NCBI GenBank assembly: GCA_964415185.1
Contig: CAYPZI010000131.1
Location: 1 to 8,090, forward strand
Length of the DNA: 8,090 nucleotides
Reading direction: 5' to 3'
Origin: CAYVBJ01 sp964415185
GTDB lineage: Bacteria > Bacteroidota > Rhodothermia > Balneolales > Balneolaceae
Shown: in pieces, positions 1 to 6,034 of the stretch
Layout: every line of letters begins with the position of its first letter
Position numbering within the stretch: the stretch's first letter is position 1
Program-made: the position numbers and the translations under genes
The notes under the pieces: generated by a model
What the model saw: the letters and a program-made list of their open reading frames with translations, nothing else
What the model was told of the DNA's origin: nothing
Databases searched by the model: none

Positions 1-102
1 CTATAAACAGGATGCTCCTCCGGAGCAAGTTGGATATTTGATTTAGCCCGGTTAAGAACAGGAAGACCCGCCGGCAGCCAACAACCAAATCTCCTTTCCC
101 GC
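1..102. repeat. Non-coding edge with a short hairpin, probably part of a dispersed repeat
   Basis: No gene is visible here; pyrD ends at 103 and reads toward this region. Bases 13-18 (TGCTCC) and 22-27 (GGAGCA) form a perfect 6-bp stem with a 3-nt loop, preceded by CTATAAACAGGA. Read on the minus strand it lies about 75 nt past the pyrD stop and has no T-run, so it is a poor intrinsic terminator. The combination of a GCTCC-NNN-GGAGC hairpin and CTATAAAC resembles, from memory, a palindromic intergenic repeat found in many bacterial genomes; this was not checked. The element may continue beyond the left edge. Confidence 0.35.
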
Positions 103-1185
103 TTACGACCTGATCTGGTAAATATGTTTCTTCCCGTTTTTCTCAAGATACGCGGCAAGCCCGCGGTTGATGCGTTTTACAATAGATGGCCCCTCATACA
201 CAAGCCCGGTGTAGATTTGCAGCAAATCAGCCCCGGCTTTCATTTTTTCGATGGCGTCATGGGTGTTGAATATTCCGCCAACACCGATAATGGTTTTTTC
301 CCTTTTTGTGTATTCCGAAATAGTTTGAATAATGTCCGTGCTTTTTTCAGAAATAGCCTGTCCGCTCAATCCGCCCTTGCCGATTTTTGACAAAACACGT
401 GCAGATGTGGACAACCCTTCACGGCAGGTTGAAGTGTTTGTGGCCACAAATCCGCTGATCGCCGACTGCCTGCAAACATCAAGCAGTTCTATCAATTGAG
501 CCCGGTCTACATCAACCGAAAATTTTACGAGAACCGGTGGTTCGGTTGCATCTGTCCCGATGTCGAGGTAATTGAGCAGTTTTTCCAGAAGGGCAGGTTG
601 TTCAAACGTCTTGCCGTCTGATGTATTCGGGCAGGAGATATTGAGTGTGATATAACTCGCAGTTTCTTTAGCCAGCAGGTAGCTTTCCCTGTAATCATCG
701 AGAGCCTTTTCACCGGCTATCTCCGGGTTATGCGTTTTGGCAATGTTAACACCTACCGGGAAATCATTTACATACTTTTCAAGCCGCCTCACGATGGTTG
801 CTGCACCATCATTGTTCAACCCCATACGGTTGATTATTGATAAATCGGATGGAAGCCTGAAACTCCGGGGTTTTGGGTTTCCGGAAGAGGGATTGGCTGT
901 GATACTTCCAACTTCAGTAAAACCGAATCCGAGATGCCTGATTACAGGTATCAATGTTCCGTTTTTGTCAAATCCTGCGGCGAGCCCTATTGGGTTTTTG
1001 AATGTTAGCCCCCAAATTTCCTGTTTCATTGAGGGATGTTCGTAGTTATAGAGCGCCTCTACAAGCTTCAGAGGCGTCTTGGATTTTGAAATCCGGCCTG
1101 CATACTTTACCGTAAGTTCATGAATGGTATCAGAAGGGAACCGGAAAAGAAGCGGCCTTGTCAGGATTTTATAAAGTGTTTCCAT
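103..1185 (-). CDS. pyrD: Dihydroorotate dehydrogenase (quinone), class 2
   Basis: Oxidises dihydroorotate to orotate, the fourth step of pyrimidine synthesis, passing electrons through FMN to membrane quinone. The 360-aa product has the class 2 layout. An N-terminal helical extension (about residues 1-45) would form the membrane/quinone site. A TIM barrel follows, with GLAAGFDKNG (67-76), INRMGLNN (118-125), NISCPNT (182-188), K221 (in VLVKFS), ATNTS (248-252), GGLSG (271-275), GVGGI (301-305) and QIYTG (323-327), the last three binding FMN phosphate. Length and end points fit the family. The start ATG sits just ahead of the expected amphipathic helix. The residue aligned with the catalytic Ser of E. 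coli PyrD (Ser175, before Pro-Asn-Thr) is Cys185, as in class 1 enzymes. The gene is divergent from pabB and is not in a visible pyr operon. Confidence 0.96.
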   Translation of the reverse strand: METLYKILTRPLLFRFPSDTIHELTVKYAGRISKSKTPLKLVEALYNYEHPSMKQEIWGLTFKNPIGLAAGFDKNGTLIPVIRHLGFGFTEVGSITANPSSGNPKPRSFRLPSDLSIINRMGLNNDGAATIVRRLEKYVNDFPVGVNIAKTHNPEIAGEKALDDYRESYLLAKETASYITLNISCPNTSDGKTFEQPALLEKLLNYLDIGTDATEPPVLVKFSVDVDRAQLIELLDVCRQSAISGFVATNTSTCREGLSTSARVLSKIGKGGLSGQAISEKSTDIIQTISEYTKREKTIIGVGGIFNTHDAIEKMKAGADLLQIYTGLVYEGPSIVKRINRGLAAYLEKNGKKHIYQIRS

Positions 1186-1284
1186 TGAAAGTAAATTTAA
1201 AGAGGTTTACCGAGATTTTACAATCAAATTTATTAACCATCCTGATTCAAATGGTTTTCCAATTTTCTTTATTTATTTTAGGAT
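1186..1284. promoter_or_regulatory. Divergent pyrD/pabB promoter region
   Basis: This 99-bp AT-rich gap must carry start signals for both genes. On the minus strand a TAAATTTG box (plus-strand bases 1225-1232) matches the Bacteroidetes -7 consensus TAnnTTTG and lies about 40 nt upstream of the pyrD ATG. A TTTG (plus bases 1248-1251) lies upstream of it, but the spacing of 15 nt is shorter than the usual 19-21. No convincing promoter for pabB was found. AGGA at 1280-1283 is only one base from the pabB ATG, too close for a normal Shine-Dalgarno. Confidence 0.4.
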
Positions 1285-2595
1285 ATGAATCTCAACCGGC
1301 CGATTGACCCTATTTTAAAAAACCTGCTCAGGGTGAGCGAGAAAAGAGCTGTAATCCTGCTCGAATCTCAGGATCAAAACCACCCTTCAGGCCAGGTATC
1401 ATTTCTTGCTGCACGTCCTGCGGTGGAAATCACTTGCAAAGGCACCCATTGCCAAATCAGAAGAATGGGCAGGGAGCCGGAAACAAGAACCGGCAATCCG
1501 TGGGAACTGTTCGGGGAACTCAGGAATAGTGAAGGGGGGTGGTGGTTTGGGTATCTTGCCTATGACCTGAAAAATCATGTAGAAAACCTGCAGTCAGAAA
1601 ATCCTGACCCGGTAAACGCTCCCGATCTTTACATGATGAAACCGGAAACTGTTATTCGCTGTGATCATCAATCCGGAGAAATTTCCGTGCTTGAAGGCCA
1701 TTTTGATCTGTCGGCGAACGATATAGTTGTAAATGATGATGAGTGGTCTGTTTATGATTTAAAAATGCCGGTTGACAGGCAGGAATATGTCAGGATGATA
1801 CGGAAGTCACAGGATTACATATACGAGGGTGACTTTTATGAAATCAACCTTTCACACCAGCTTGAAGGAAGCTTTACCGGAAATCCATTAGGGCTTTACA
1901 AGAGAATGAGACTTCACGGACCGGTACCCTTTGGAGCATTTCTGAATGTTGATGATATGGTATTATGTTCGGCTTCACCGGAGCGATTTTTGCAAAAGAA
2001 AGGATCAACATTGATTTCACAACCTATCAAAGGCACAGCGCCAAGGCATGATGACCCGGCCCTGGATGCCCGGAACAGTAATGAACTTCTGAATGAAAAG
2101 AATTTGGCTGAAAACCTGATGATAGTGGATCTTGTGCGGCATGATCTTTCAAAAATATCCGTTGAAGGTAGTGTGAATGTGAAGAGTTTATTCGAGATCC
2201 AGAGTTTTAAAACGGTACATCAGCTTTTGTCTACAGTTGAAGCAGAGGTAAAACGGGATTCAGATCCCGTCAAAATTATAAAAGCTTGTTTCCCGATGGG
2301 CAGTATGACGGGAGCTCCGAAAGTGAGTGTGATGAAAGCGATTGACCGGCTCGAAAAAACTTCAAGAGGAATCTATTCCGGATGTATCGGATATATTTCT
2401 CCCGAAAATGATTTTGACTTTAATGTTGTTATCCGTACGGCCATCATAAAAAACGGTAAGATCTATTACCAGGTGGGTGGTGCCATAACAAGTGATTCCG
2501 ATCCGGGCCAAGAGTGGGATGAAACCCTTTTGAAGGCGAAAGCTCTGACGGATATCCTGGATATTGCCAATTTAAAATTAACGAATACAACCTGA
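1285..2595 (+). CDS. pabB: Aminodeoxychorismate synthase component I
   Basis: With a glutamine amidotransferase partner (PabA/TrpG) it converts chorismate to 4-amino-4-deoxychorismate, the first committed step toward p-aminobenzoate and folate. The 436-aa product is a full chorismate-binding enzyme. It has a divergent N-terminal half (GGWWFGYLAYDL at 84-95), then GDFYEINLS (182-190), SASPERF (229-235), PIKGTAPR (247-254), LMIVDLVRHDLSK (278-290), GSMTGAPKV (339-347), GCIGY (366-370) and GGAIT (398-402). The Lys in PIKGT (K249) is the PabB nucleophile; anthranilate synthase TrpE has Ala there, so PabB is preferred. The only other chorismate enzymes with this fold, isochorismate and salicylate synthases, lack this combination. 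No pabA or pabC is adjacent. The stop lies 6 nt before the AAA+ gene, so the two are probably cotranscribed. Confidence 0.93.
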   Translation: MNLNRPIDPILKNLLRVSEKRAVILLESQDQNHPSGQVSFLAARPAVEITCKGTHCQIRRMGREPETRTGNPWELFGELRNSEGGWWFGYLAYDLKNHVENLQSENPDPVNAPDLYMMKPETVIRCDHQSGEISVLEGHFDLSANDIVVNDDEWSVYDLKMPVDRQEYVRMIRKSQDYIYEGDFYEINLSHQLEGSFTGNPLGLYKRMRLHGPVPFGAFLNVDDMVLCSASPERFLQKKGSTLISQPIKGTAPRHDDPALDARNSNELLNEKNLAENLMIVDLVRHDLSKISVEGSVNVKSLFEIQSFKTVHQLLSTVEAEVKRDSDPVKIIKACFPMGSMTGAPKVSVMKAIDRLEKTSRGIYSGCIGYISPENDFDFNVVIRTAIIKNGKIYYQVGGAITSDSDPGQEWDETLLKAKALTDILDIANLKLTNTT

Positions 2596-2601
2596 TATTA
2601 C

Positions 2602-4098
2602 ATGATAGAAAAAATTAAAACACTTGGTGATTTAAAAGAGTCTGGCTGGAAGCCGGAAACCGTGAAGGACGAGATGCGCCGGAACCTGATTGAATCACTG
2701 AAAAAAGGAGATGAGCTGTTTCCGGGGATTCTCGGCTATGAAAAAACGGTGATTCCCCAAATAGTGAATGCCGTACTTGCCAGGCATGATATCATCCTTC
2801 TCGGCCTTCGGGGCCAGGCCAAGACCCGTATTCTGCGGATGATGATCCGATTTCTGGATGAATATATCCCGGTAGTTGAGGGATCCGAAATTAATGATGA
2901 TCCCATGGCACCGCTCTCAAGATTTGCCGTTGAGAAAATCGCAGATATGAAGGATGATACGCCCATCCAATGGCTTCACCGGGAACGCCGTTACGGCGAA
3001 AAACTTGCCACCCCGGATACTACAGTGGCTGATTTGATTGGTGACCTCGACCCTATTAAAGCGGCATCCCAAAGGCTGTCACTTGCCGATGAGAATGTGA
3101 TTAACTTTGGACTGATTCCCCGAACCAACCGCGGTATCTTTGTGATTAATGAGCTGCCGGACCTCCAGCCGCGTATCCAGGTTGCCCTGCTGAACATTAT
3201 GCAGGAGCGTGATATACAGATAAGGGGCTTTAAAGTGAGAATTCCGCTGGATATTACCATGGCTTATTCTGCCAACCCGGAAGATTATACGAACCGTGGC
3301 AGTATCATCACTCCGTTGAAAGACCGGATTGATGCCCAGATTTTGACGCACTATCCCAAAAACCCGGAGACGGGAAAGAAAATTACTGCTCAGGAAGCGT
3401 GGCTGAAAAGAAACAGCGGGCTGACCATTCACATCCCGGATGTGTACAGGGAAATTCTTGAGTATGTTGCTTTTGAAGCGAGAAACAGTGAGTATGTCGA
3501 CCAGAAGAGCGGTGTTTCTACCCGTATGACCATCACGGCGTTCGAGCAGGTGCAGTCGTCGGCCGAGCGGAGATGCCTTATGAACAACGAAAAAGAATCA
3601 GGCATCAGGATAGCGGATCTCTACCAGATGGTACCGGCCATAACCGGAAAGGTTGAGCTTGTGTACGAAGGCGAGCAGGAGGGAGCCGTGAATGTGGCCA
3701 AGCACCTGATCGGGAAAGCGGTATCAACCGTGTTCAGGAAACATTTCCCCGACCCGCAGAAAGTAATGAAAGATGAAGAGGGGCCATTTGATGAAATTAT
3801 TAACTGGTTTGCTGCCGGTAAAACCGTTGAACTGCCCGATACGCTGAGTGAAAAAGAGTACCATAAACGGCTGGCAGGTATAAACGGACTTGAAAAGCTG
3901 GTAAAGAAACATGTGAATCCTCCAAAAGAGGAGCTTGTTTTGTGGATGGACCTGGTGCTTGAAGGCTTGCACCAAAACTCAAAACTCGGAAAAGAAGACC
4001 TGGATGATACAAGGGTGTTCAGTGACATGCTCGGAAGCATGCTCGGGGATATGAGTGACCTGGATGAGGACGATGATTTTTGGGATACGAATCGCTGA
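2602..4098 (+). CDS. ChlI/MoxR-like AAA+ ATPase (magnesium-chelatase-subunit-I type)
   Basis: A 498-aa cytoplasmic AAA+ ATPase resembling the I subunit of magnesium chelatase and the MoxR group. Such proteins usually remodel or load a partner carrying a VWA domain. Visible parts: an N-terminal helical lead (1-40), Walker A GLRGQAKT (68-75), a helix-2 insert region (about 95-170), Walker B region GIFVINELPDL (178-188), sensor-1 region SANPEDYTNRG (223-233), an arginine-finger candidate in TPLKDR (237-242), a lid region with STRMT (306-310), a C-terminal helical part (390-460), and a very acidic tail (DLDEDDDFWD, 486-495). The Walker B Asp is replaced by Asn183, while Glu184, which activates water, is kept. 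From memory the INELPDL form recurs in this subfamily, so it need not mean loss of activity. No VWA gene and no bacteriochlorophyll gene is nearby, so a pigment role is unlikely. The substrate is unknown. Confidence 0.85.
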   Translation: MIEKIKTLGDLKESGWKPETVKDEMRRNLIESLKKGDELFPGILGYEKTVIPQIVNAVLARHDIILLGLRGQAKTRILRMMIRFLDEYIPVVEGSEINDDPMAPLSRFAVEKIADMKDDTPIQWLHRERRYGEKLATPDTTVADLIGDLDPIKAASQRLSLADENVINFGLIPRTNRGIFVINELPDLQPRIQVALLNIMQERDIQIRGFKVRIPLDITMAYSANPEDYTNRGSIITPLKDRIDAQILTHYPKNPETGKKITAQEAWLKRNSGLTIHIPDVYREILEYVAFEARNSEYVDQKSGVSTRMTITAFEQVQSSAERRCLMNNEKESGIRIADLYQMVPAITGKVELVYEGEQEGAVNVAKHLIGKAVSTVFRKHFPDPQKVMKDEEGPFDEIINWFAAGKTVELPDTLSEKEYHKRLAGINGLEKLVKKHVNPPKEELVLWMDLVLEGLHQNSKLGKEDLDDTRVFSDMLGSMLGDMSDLDEDDDFWDTNR

Positions 4099-4129
4099 TT
4101 GCAAATAGAAATGTAAAACCTTATCTTTA
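4098..4129 (+). promoter_or_regulatory. Candidate promoter for rpmE
   Basis: ATTG (4098-4101) and TATCTTTA (4122-4129) are separated by 20 nt. This approximates the Bacteroidetes housekeeping promoter (TTTG, 19-21 nt, TAnnTTTG). It would start transcription near 4136, about 25 nt before the rpmE ATG. It begins at the last base of the AAA+ gene stop codon, and no terminator separates the two genes, so readthrough may add to expression. Confidence 0.4.
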
Positions 4130-4161
4130 AAATCTTTACTAAAATACAAATGCATTGAGCC

Positions 4162-4371
4162 ATGAAGAAAGGAATTCATCCCGAATATAACGAAATTACG
4201 GTAGTACTCAGCGACGGGACGGAGATCAAAACCCGCAGCACCATGAACCCGAAGGGTGGTGTCTATAAAAGCGAGGTCGACTCCAAAAACCACCCGTTTT
4301 ATACCGATAACCAGAAAATGAGTAAGAAAGCCGGACAGATTGACCGGTTTAATAAGCGTTACAAGAAATAA
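4162..4371 (+). CDS. rpmE: 50S ribosomal protein L31, cysteine-free form
   Basis: A structural protein of the large ribosomal subunit, located at the central protuberance and contacting the small subunit. The 69-aa product opens with MKKGIHPEYNEI, carries the TRSTM segment (25-29) and HPFYT (44-48), and ends with IDRFNKRYKK, all typical of L31. It contains no cysteine, so it lacks the zinc-binding CxxC of classical zinc-bound L31. It also lacks the longer middle segment of the type B form, and so looks like a zinc-independent type A protein. The length is normal. It has its own probable promoter and a strong terminator 25 nt after the stop, so it is likely a single-gene transcript. Confidence 0.95.
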   Translation: MKKGIHPEYNEITVVLSDGTEIKTRSTMNPKGGVYKSEVDSKNHPFYTDNQKMSKKAGQIDRFNKRYKK

Positions 4372-4395
4372 TCAGTGCGGAAACGTTTGCTTTTT

Positions 4396-4431
4396 AAAAA
4401 GGATGAGATGCCAGGCATTTCATCCTTTTTT
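4396..4431 (+). terminator. Rho-independent terminator after rpmE
   Basis: Left arm 4396-4412 and right arm 4414-4430 are complementary over 17 positions with a single G-T wobble (4407/4419), leaving a tight loop around A4413. The GC-containing core GGATG/CATCC is followed by a run of six T (4426-4431). The A-run on the left arm would make it act in both directions. It lies 25 nt after the rpmE stop. Confidence 0.93.
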
Positions 4432-4447
4432 ATTTATGGCAATAAAC

Positions 4448-4602
4448 CAGGACCGCGAAGCGTGCGAACAAAGTGAGCACCTCCGCGTGTCCGGGCCAAA
4501 AGCAAGAGGAAAGACCGAGCTTCCTACGCCAAGGCTTCGGAAGGACAGGCTCCTCCAGACCGCCGGGCGTGCGAAGCACCCCGTCGCGTCTTCGCCAAAG
4601 GT
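4448..4602. repeat. GC-rich intergenic island with small inverted repeats
   Basis: Bases 4451-4600 are 64% GC (96/150), against 32% in 4621-4680. CGTGCGAA occurs twice (from 4461 and from 4568). Small hairpins are possible: GCGAAG (4571-4576) with CTTCGC (4590-4595), and CTTCC (4520-4524) with GGAAG (4539-4543). The segment holds an open frame (4340-4621) that starts inside rpmE and crosses the terminator hairpin, so it is not treated as a gene. Its make-up resembles dispersed repeats that produce spurious ORFs in many genomes, from memory and unchecked. Confidence 0.5.
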
Positions 4603-4623
4603 ACCTAAAGCAGACTTTTAGGT
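4603..4623. repeat. Short perfect inverted repeat at the island edge
   Basis: ACCTAAA (4603-4609) pairs perfectly with TTTAGGT (4617-4623) around a 7-nt loop. It sits exactly where the GC-rich island gives way to AT-rich DNA, so it could be the end of that element. It has no T-tract and is too weak to be a good terminator. Confidence 0.35.
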
Positions 4624-4629
4624 CATATT

Positions 4630-4755
4630 CAATAAAAAAATCTGTGTAAATCAGCTTATAATACAGCGAAATCCCGTGATCAAAAATCCCGGTATTGTTT
4701 CTCGCTGAGTCACGCAGATGTGGTGCAGAGTTTCGCAGGGTTTGGCAAAGAGTCT
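4630..4755. repeat. Degenerate dispersed-repeat remnants
   Basis: Two tracts look like decayed copies of short repeats common in intergenic DNA. About 4633-4682 contains ATCTGTGTAAATCAG and GCGAAATCCCGTGATC. About 4690-4755 contains TCACGCAGA, GTTTCGCAGGG and GGCAAAGAG, a motif style (TTTCACGC-GAGG) also seen at 5661-5705 and 8071-8087. No coding frame with start and plausible composition lies here. Assignment to a repeat family rests on recall. Confidence 0.35.
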
Positions 4756-4809
4756 ACTGTTTAATTATGACGATTTTTCAAGTGTTGTTTCAACAACTAA
4801 ATGTGGTAT

Positions 4810-4887
4810 AGTCATCGGGTGAGTTTTTCGATAATATTACCAATTTTAAATGATAGTGACGAGTAATGGGAAACTCATCCGAAGACT
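4810..4887. repeat. 78-bp element with 17-nt terminal inverted repeats (MITE-like or structured RNA)
   Basis: Left arm 4810-4826 and right arm 4871-4887 pair at 16 of 17 positions: one A-A mismatch (4814/4883) and one G-T wobble (4819/4878). The core is TCGGGTGAGTTT against AAACTCATCCGA. The 44-nt interior contains a further pair, ATTAC (4836-4840) and GTAAT (4863-4867). TAT occurs immediately outside both ends (4807-4809 and 4888-4890), as a 3-bp target duplication would. It carries no gene. It could be a miniature inverted-repeat element or a folded non-coding RNA. Confidence 0.5.
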
Positions 4888-4971
4888 TATCTCCTGCAAC
4901 CCAACATGTATGGTTGACACAACAATAGTCTCAAAATAAATTGAATAGACGCAATTACGAGGTCCAATTCT

Positions 4972-4979
4972 TATATTTG
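4972..4979 (+). promoter_or_regulatory. Candidate -7 box upstream of the MBL hydrolase
   Basis: TATATTTG matches the Bacteroidetes -7 consensus TAnnTTTG exactly and lies 23 nt before the ATG at 5003. No TTTG is found at the expected distance upstream; the nearest TTG is at 4941-4943, 28 nt away. It is therefore a half-supported promoter. The start codon has no Shine-Dalgarno and is preceded by an A-rich leader, as is usual in this group. Confidence 0.45.
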
Positions 4980-5002
4980 TTCCAAACCGAAAAAAACAGA
5001 AA

Positions 5003-5638
5003 ATGAATACAGACATATTTACCGTCGGCCCGTTTGCAGAGAATACATACCTGCTAACCATTGAAAATCAATCGTTGCTTGTAGATCCGGGGTTTTCGTC
5101 GGTGAGTGAATTCCAATCCTTCAAAAGAAAATTGGACGAAAGAAAATCAAAACTGATTGCGGTATTACTTACGCATGCGCATGTGGATCATGTTCTTGGC
5201 CTGAACCAGGTGCTGCAATCATTTGAATGCCCCGTTTACCTGAACCACAGCGATCTTTATTTGTGGGAAAATTTTGAACAGCAATCGGCCATGTTTGGTA
5301 TCCGTGCAGGTGGTTTCAGTTTTATCCCGGAACCTCTTGCCGAACAAAAAGGGTTTGAGGTTGGCCTGTTTAGCTGGGATGTGCTCTACACGCCGGGGCA
5401 CTCACCTGATCATGTTTCACTCTATAGTGGTGAGGATTCTCTGCTAATCGTAGGAGATGCCCTGTTCAGGGAGAGTATCGGGAGGACGGATCTCTACAAA
5501 GGTAATTTTGAACTGCTTGCTTCATCCATCAAAGAGAAGTTATACACCCTGCCGGATGATACGGTTGTCTGTCCGGGGCACGGCCCGGAAACCACCATCG
5601 GACATGAAAAAAGGAATAATCCGTTTGTGAAGGGATAA
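5003..5638 (+). CDS. Metallo-beta-lactamase-fold hydrolase, glyoxalase II/YcbL type
   Basis: A 211-aa soluble two-metal hydrolase. The metal ligands are all visible: THAHVDH (57-63; H58, H60, D62, H63), TPGHSPDH (130-137; H133), GDALF (151-155; D152) and PGHGPETTIG (191-200; H193). IGRTDLYKG (159-167) and NNPF (205-208) are hallmarks of the YcbL-like glyoxalase II branch. It lacks the C-terminal substrate-binding domain of classical glyoxalase II (about 250 aa), matching the short YcbL form. The likely role is hydrolysis of S-lactoylglutathione or another thioester; the actual thiol is unknown because no thiol-biosynthesis gene is nearby. It is preceded by non-coding DNA and followed at once by a repeat, so it is probably transcribed alone. 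Confidence 0.9.
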   Translation: MNTDIFTVGPFAENTYLLTIENQSLLVDPGFSSVSEFQSFKRKLDERKSKLIAVLLTHAHVDHVLGLNQVLQSFECPVYLNHSDLYLWENFEQQSAMFGIRAGGFSFIPEPLAEQKGFEVGLFSWDVLYTPGHSPDHVSLYSGEDSLLIVGDALFRESIGRTDLYKGNFELLASSIKEKLYTLPDDTVVCPGHGPETTIGHEKRNNPFVKG

Positions 5639-5639
5639 G

Positions 5640-5678
5640 TGGATGACGAAATCGAGCCGGGGTGTTTCACGCGGAGGG
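5640..5678 (+). repeat. Direct repeat, copy 1
   Basis: This 39-bp sequence starts one base after the MBL stop codon and matches 8049-8087 at 37 of 39 positions (two G/A differences). It begins TGGATGACGAAATC and ends with TTTCACGCGGAGGG. The following bases to about 5705 (GTTCACAGGGGACGC) look like a continuation of the same repeat, but copy 2 diverges or runs off the window end there. Confidence 0.9.
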
Positions 5679-5796
5679 TTGCTAAGGGTTCACAGGGGAC
5701 GCAACGCTGTTATAATTGATCCCAAAATAATCGGGTATCTAAAAATTGAAAATCAAAAATCAATTGTAACAAATCTGTAAAATATGAACTTTAGTA

Positions 5797-5828
5797 TTGA
5801 CAGTTGTTTTTTTTTGTTTATACTTTTT
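5797..5828 (+). promoter_or_regulatory. Promoter candidate for the small-peptide/GWxTD unit
   Basis: TTGACA (5797-5802) and TATACT (5819-5824) are 16 nt apart, close to the classical sigma-70 consensus. The spacer carries a run of nine T before a G. The same place also fits the Bacteroidetes form: TTG, 21 nt, TACTTTTT (5821-5828). Transcription would begin near 5831, leaving a leader of about 36 nt before the ATG at 5867. The bases between 5679 and 5796 are AT-rich, with no gene seen. Confidence 0.6.
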
Positions 5829-5866
5829 ATTAAGGTAGTTAAAACTTATTCCTAAGCTCACCGTGT

Positions 5867-6034
5867 ATGAAAGTAAGTTATTTTAATATTGCCGTTGCTT
5901 TCCTCTTGTTTATTAGCGGTGTGTTATTTGCCTTAAGCCTCAAAGAGTTTGATGAGTATAAAAAGAGGGAAGCCGGGATTGAACTACTACAGTTAAATAT
6001 TCGGGCATTCATCCCTTTCTGCGAAACCATATGA
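5867..6034 (+). CDS. Small single-span membrane peptide, unrecognised (55 aa)
   Basis: I do not recognise this 55-aa product. It begins MKVSYFNIAVAF. Residues 6-25 form one clear hydrophobic helix (membrane span or uncleaved signal anchor). A charged stretch follows (KEFDEYKKRE, 26-35), then a mildly amphipathic tail with one Cys (C52). Support for its being real: it has the promoter at 5797-5828, an ATG about 36 nt downstream of it, and its TGA overlaps the ATG of the GWxTD gene as ATGA (6031-6034), the usual sign of translational coupling. It may anchor or help export the downstream protein, or act only as a translated leader. It could also be the remnant of a longer gene. No Shine-Dalgarno is evident before either start. 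Confidence 0.6.
   Translation: MKVSYFNIAVAFLLFISGVLFALSLKEFDEYKKREAGIELLQLNIRAFIPFCETI

Larger units (their letters stand above)
4372..5002. other. 631-bp intergenic region without a supported gene
   Basis: In order it holds the rpmE terminator, the GC-rich island, a small perfect inverted repeat, degenerate repeat tracts, a 5-bp hairpin (TGTTG 4783-4787 with CAACA 4791-4795), the 78-bp inverted-repeat element, about 85 bp of plain AT-rich DNA, and the -7 box of the MBL gene. No frame here has a credible start, composition or family resemblance. It reads as a collection site for short dispersed elements. Confidence 0.7.

Noticed and set aside
1285..2595. Anthranilate synthase component I (TrpE) as an alternative name
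   Set aside because: The active-site segment is PIKGT, with the Lys of PabB rather than the Ala of TrpE, and no trp genes are adjacent.
2602..4098. True magnesium chelatase for bacteriochlorophyll
   Set aside because: No bchD/bchH or other pigment genes are present, and the sequence fits the non-photosynthetic ChlI-like group better.
4150..4158. ATG-CAT-TGA minimal upstream frame before rpmE
   Set aside because: Two codons can occur by chance; nothing else supports a regulatory role.
3621..4163. 180-aa minus-strand open frame opposite the AAA+ gene
   Set aside because: Low-complexity Ser-rich shadow of a well-supported gene; no start context or family.
4340..4621. 93-aa plus-strand open frame
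   Set aside because: It starts inside rpmE, runs through the terminator hairpin and consists mainly of the GC-rich repeat island; no family resemblance.
4846..5061. 71-aa minus-strand open frame over the MBL start
   Set aside because: It overlaps the promoter and the N-terminus of a confident gene and has no recognisable domain.
5643..5780. 45-codon frame starting in repeat copy 1, with a matching start in copy 2
   Set aside because: The frame arises from the repeat itself; copy 2 shows one silent and one amino-acid change in 13 codons, so there is no sign of coding selection.
5784..5855. 23-codon frame across the promoter
   Set aside because: It overlaps the -35 and -10 boxes and would be upstream of the transcription start.
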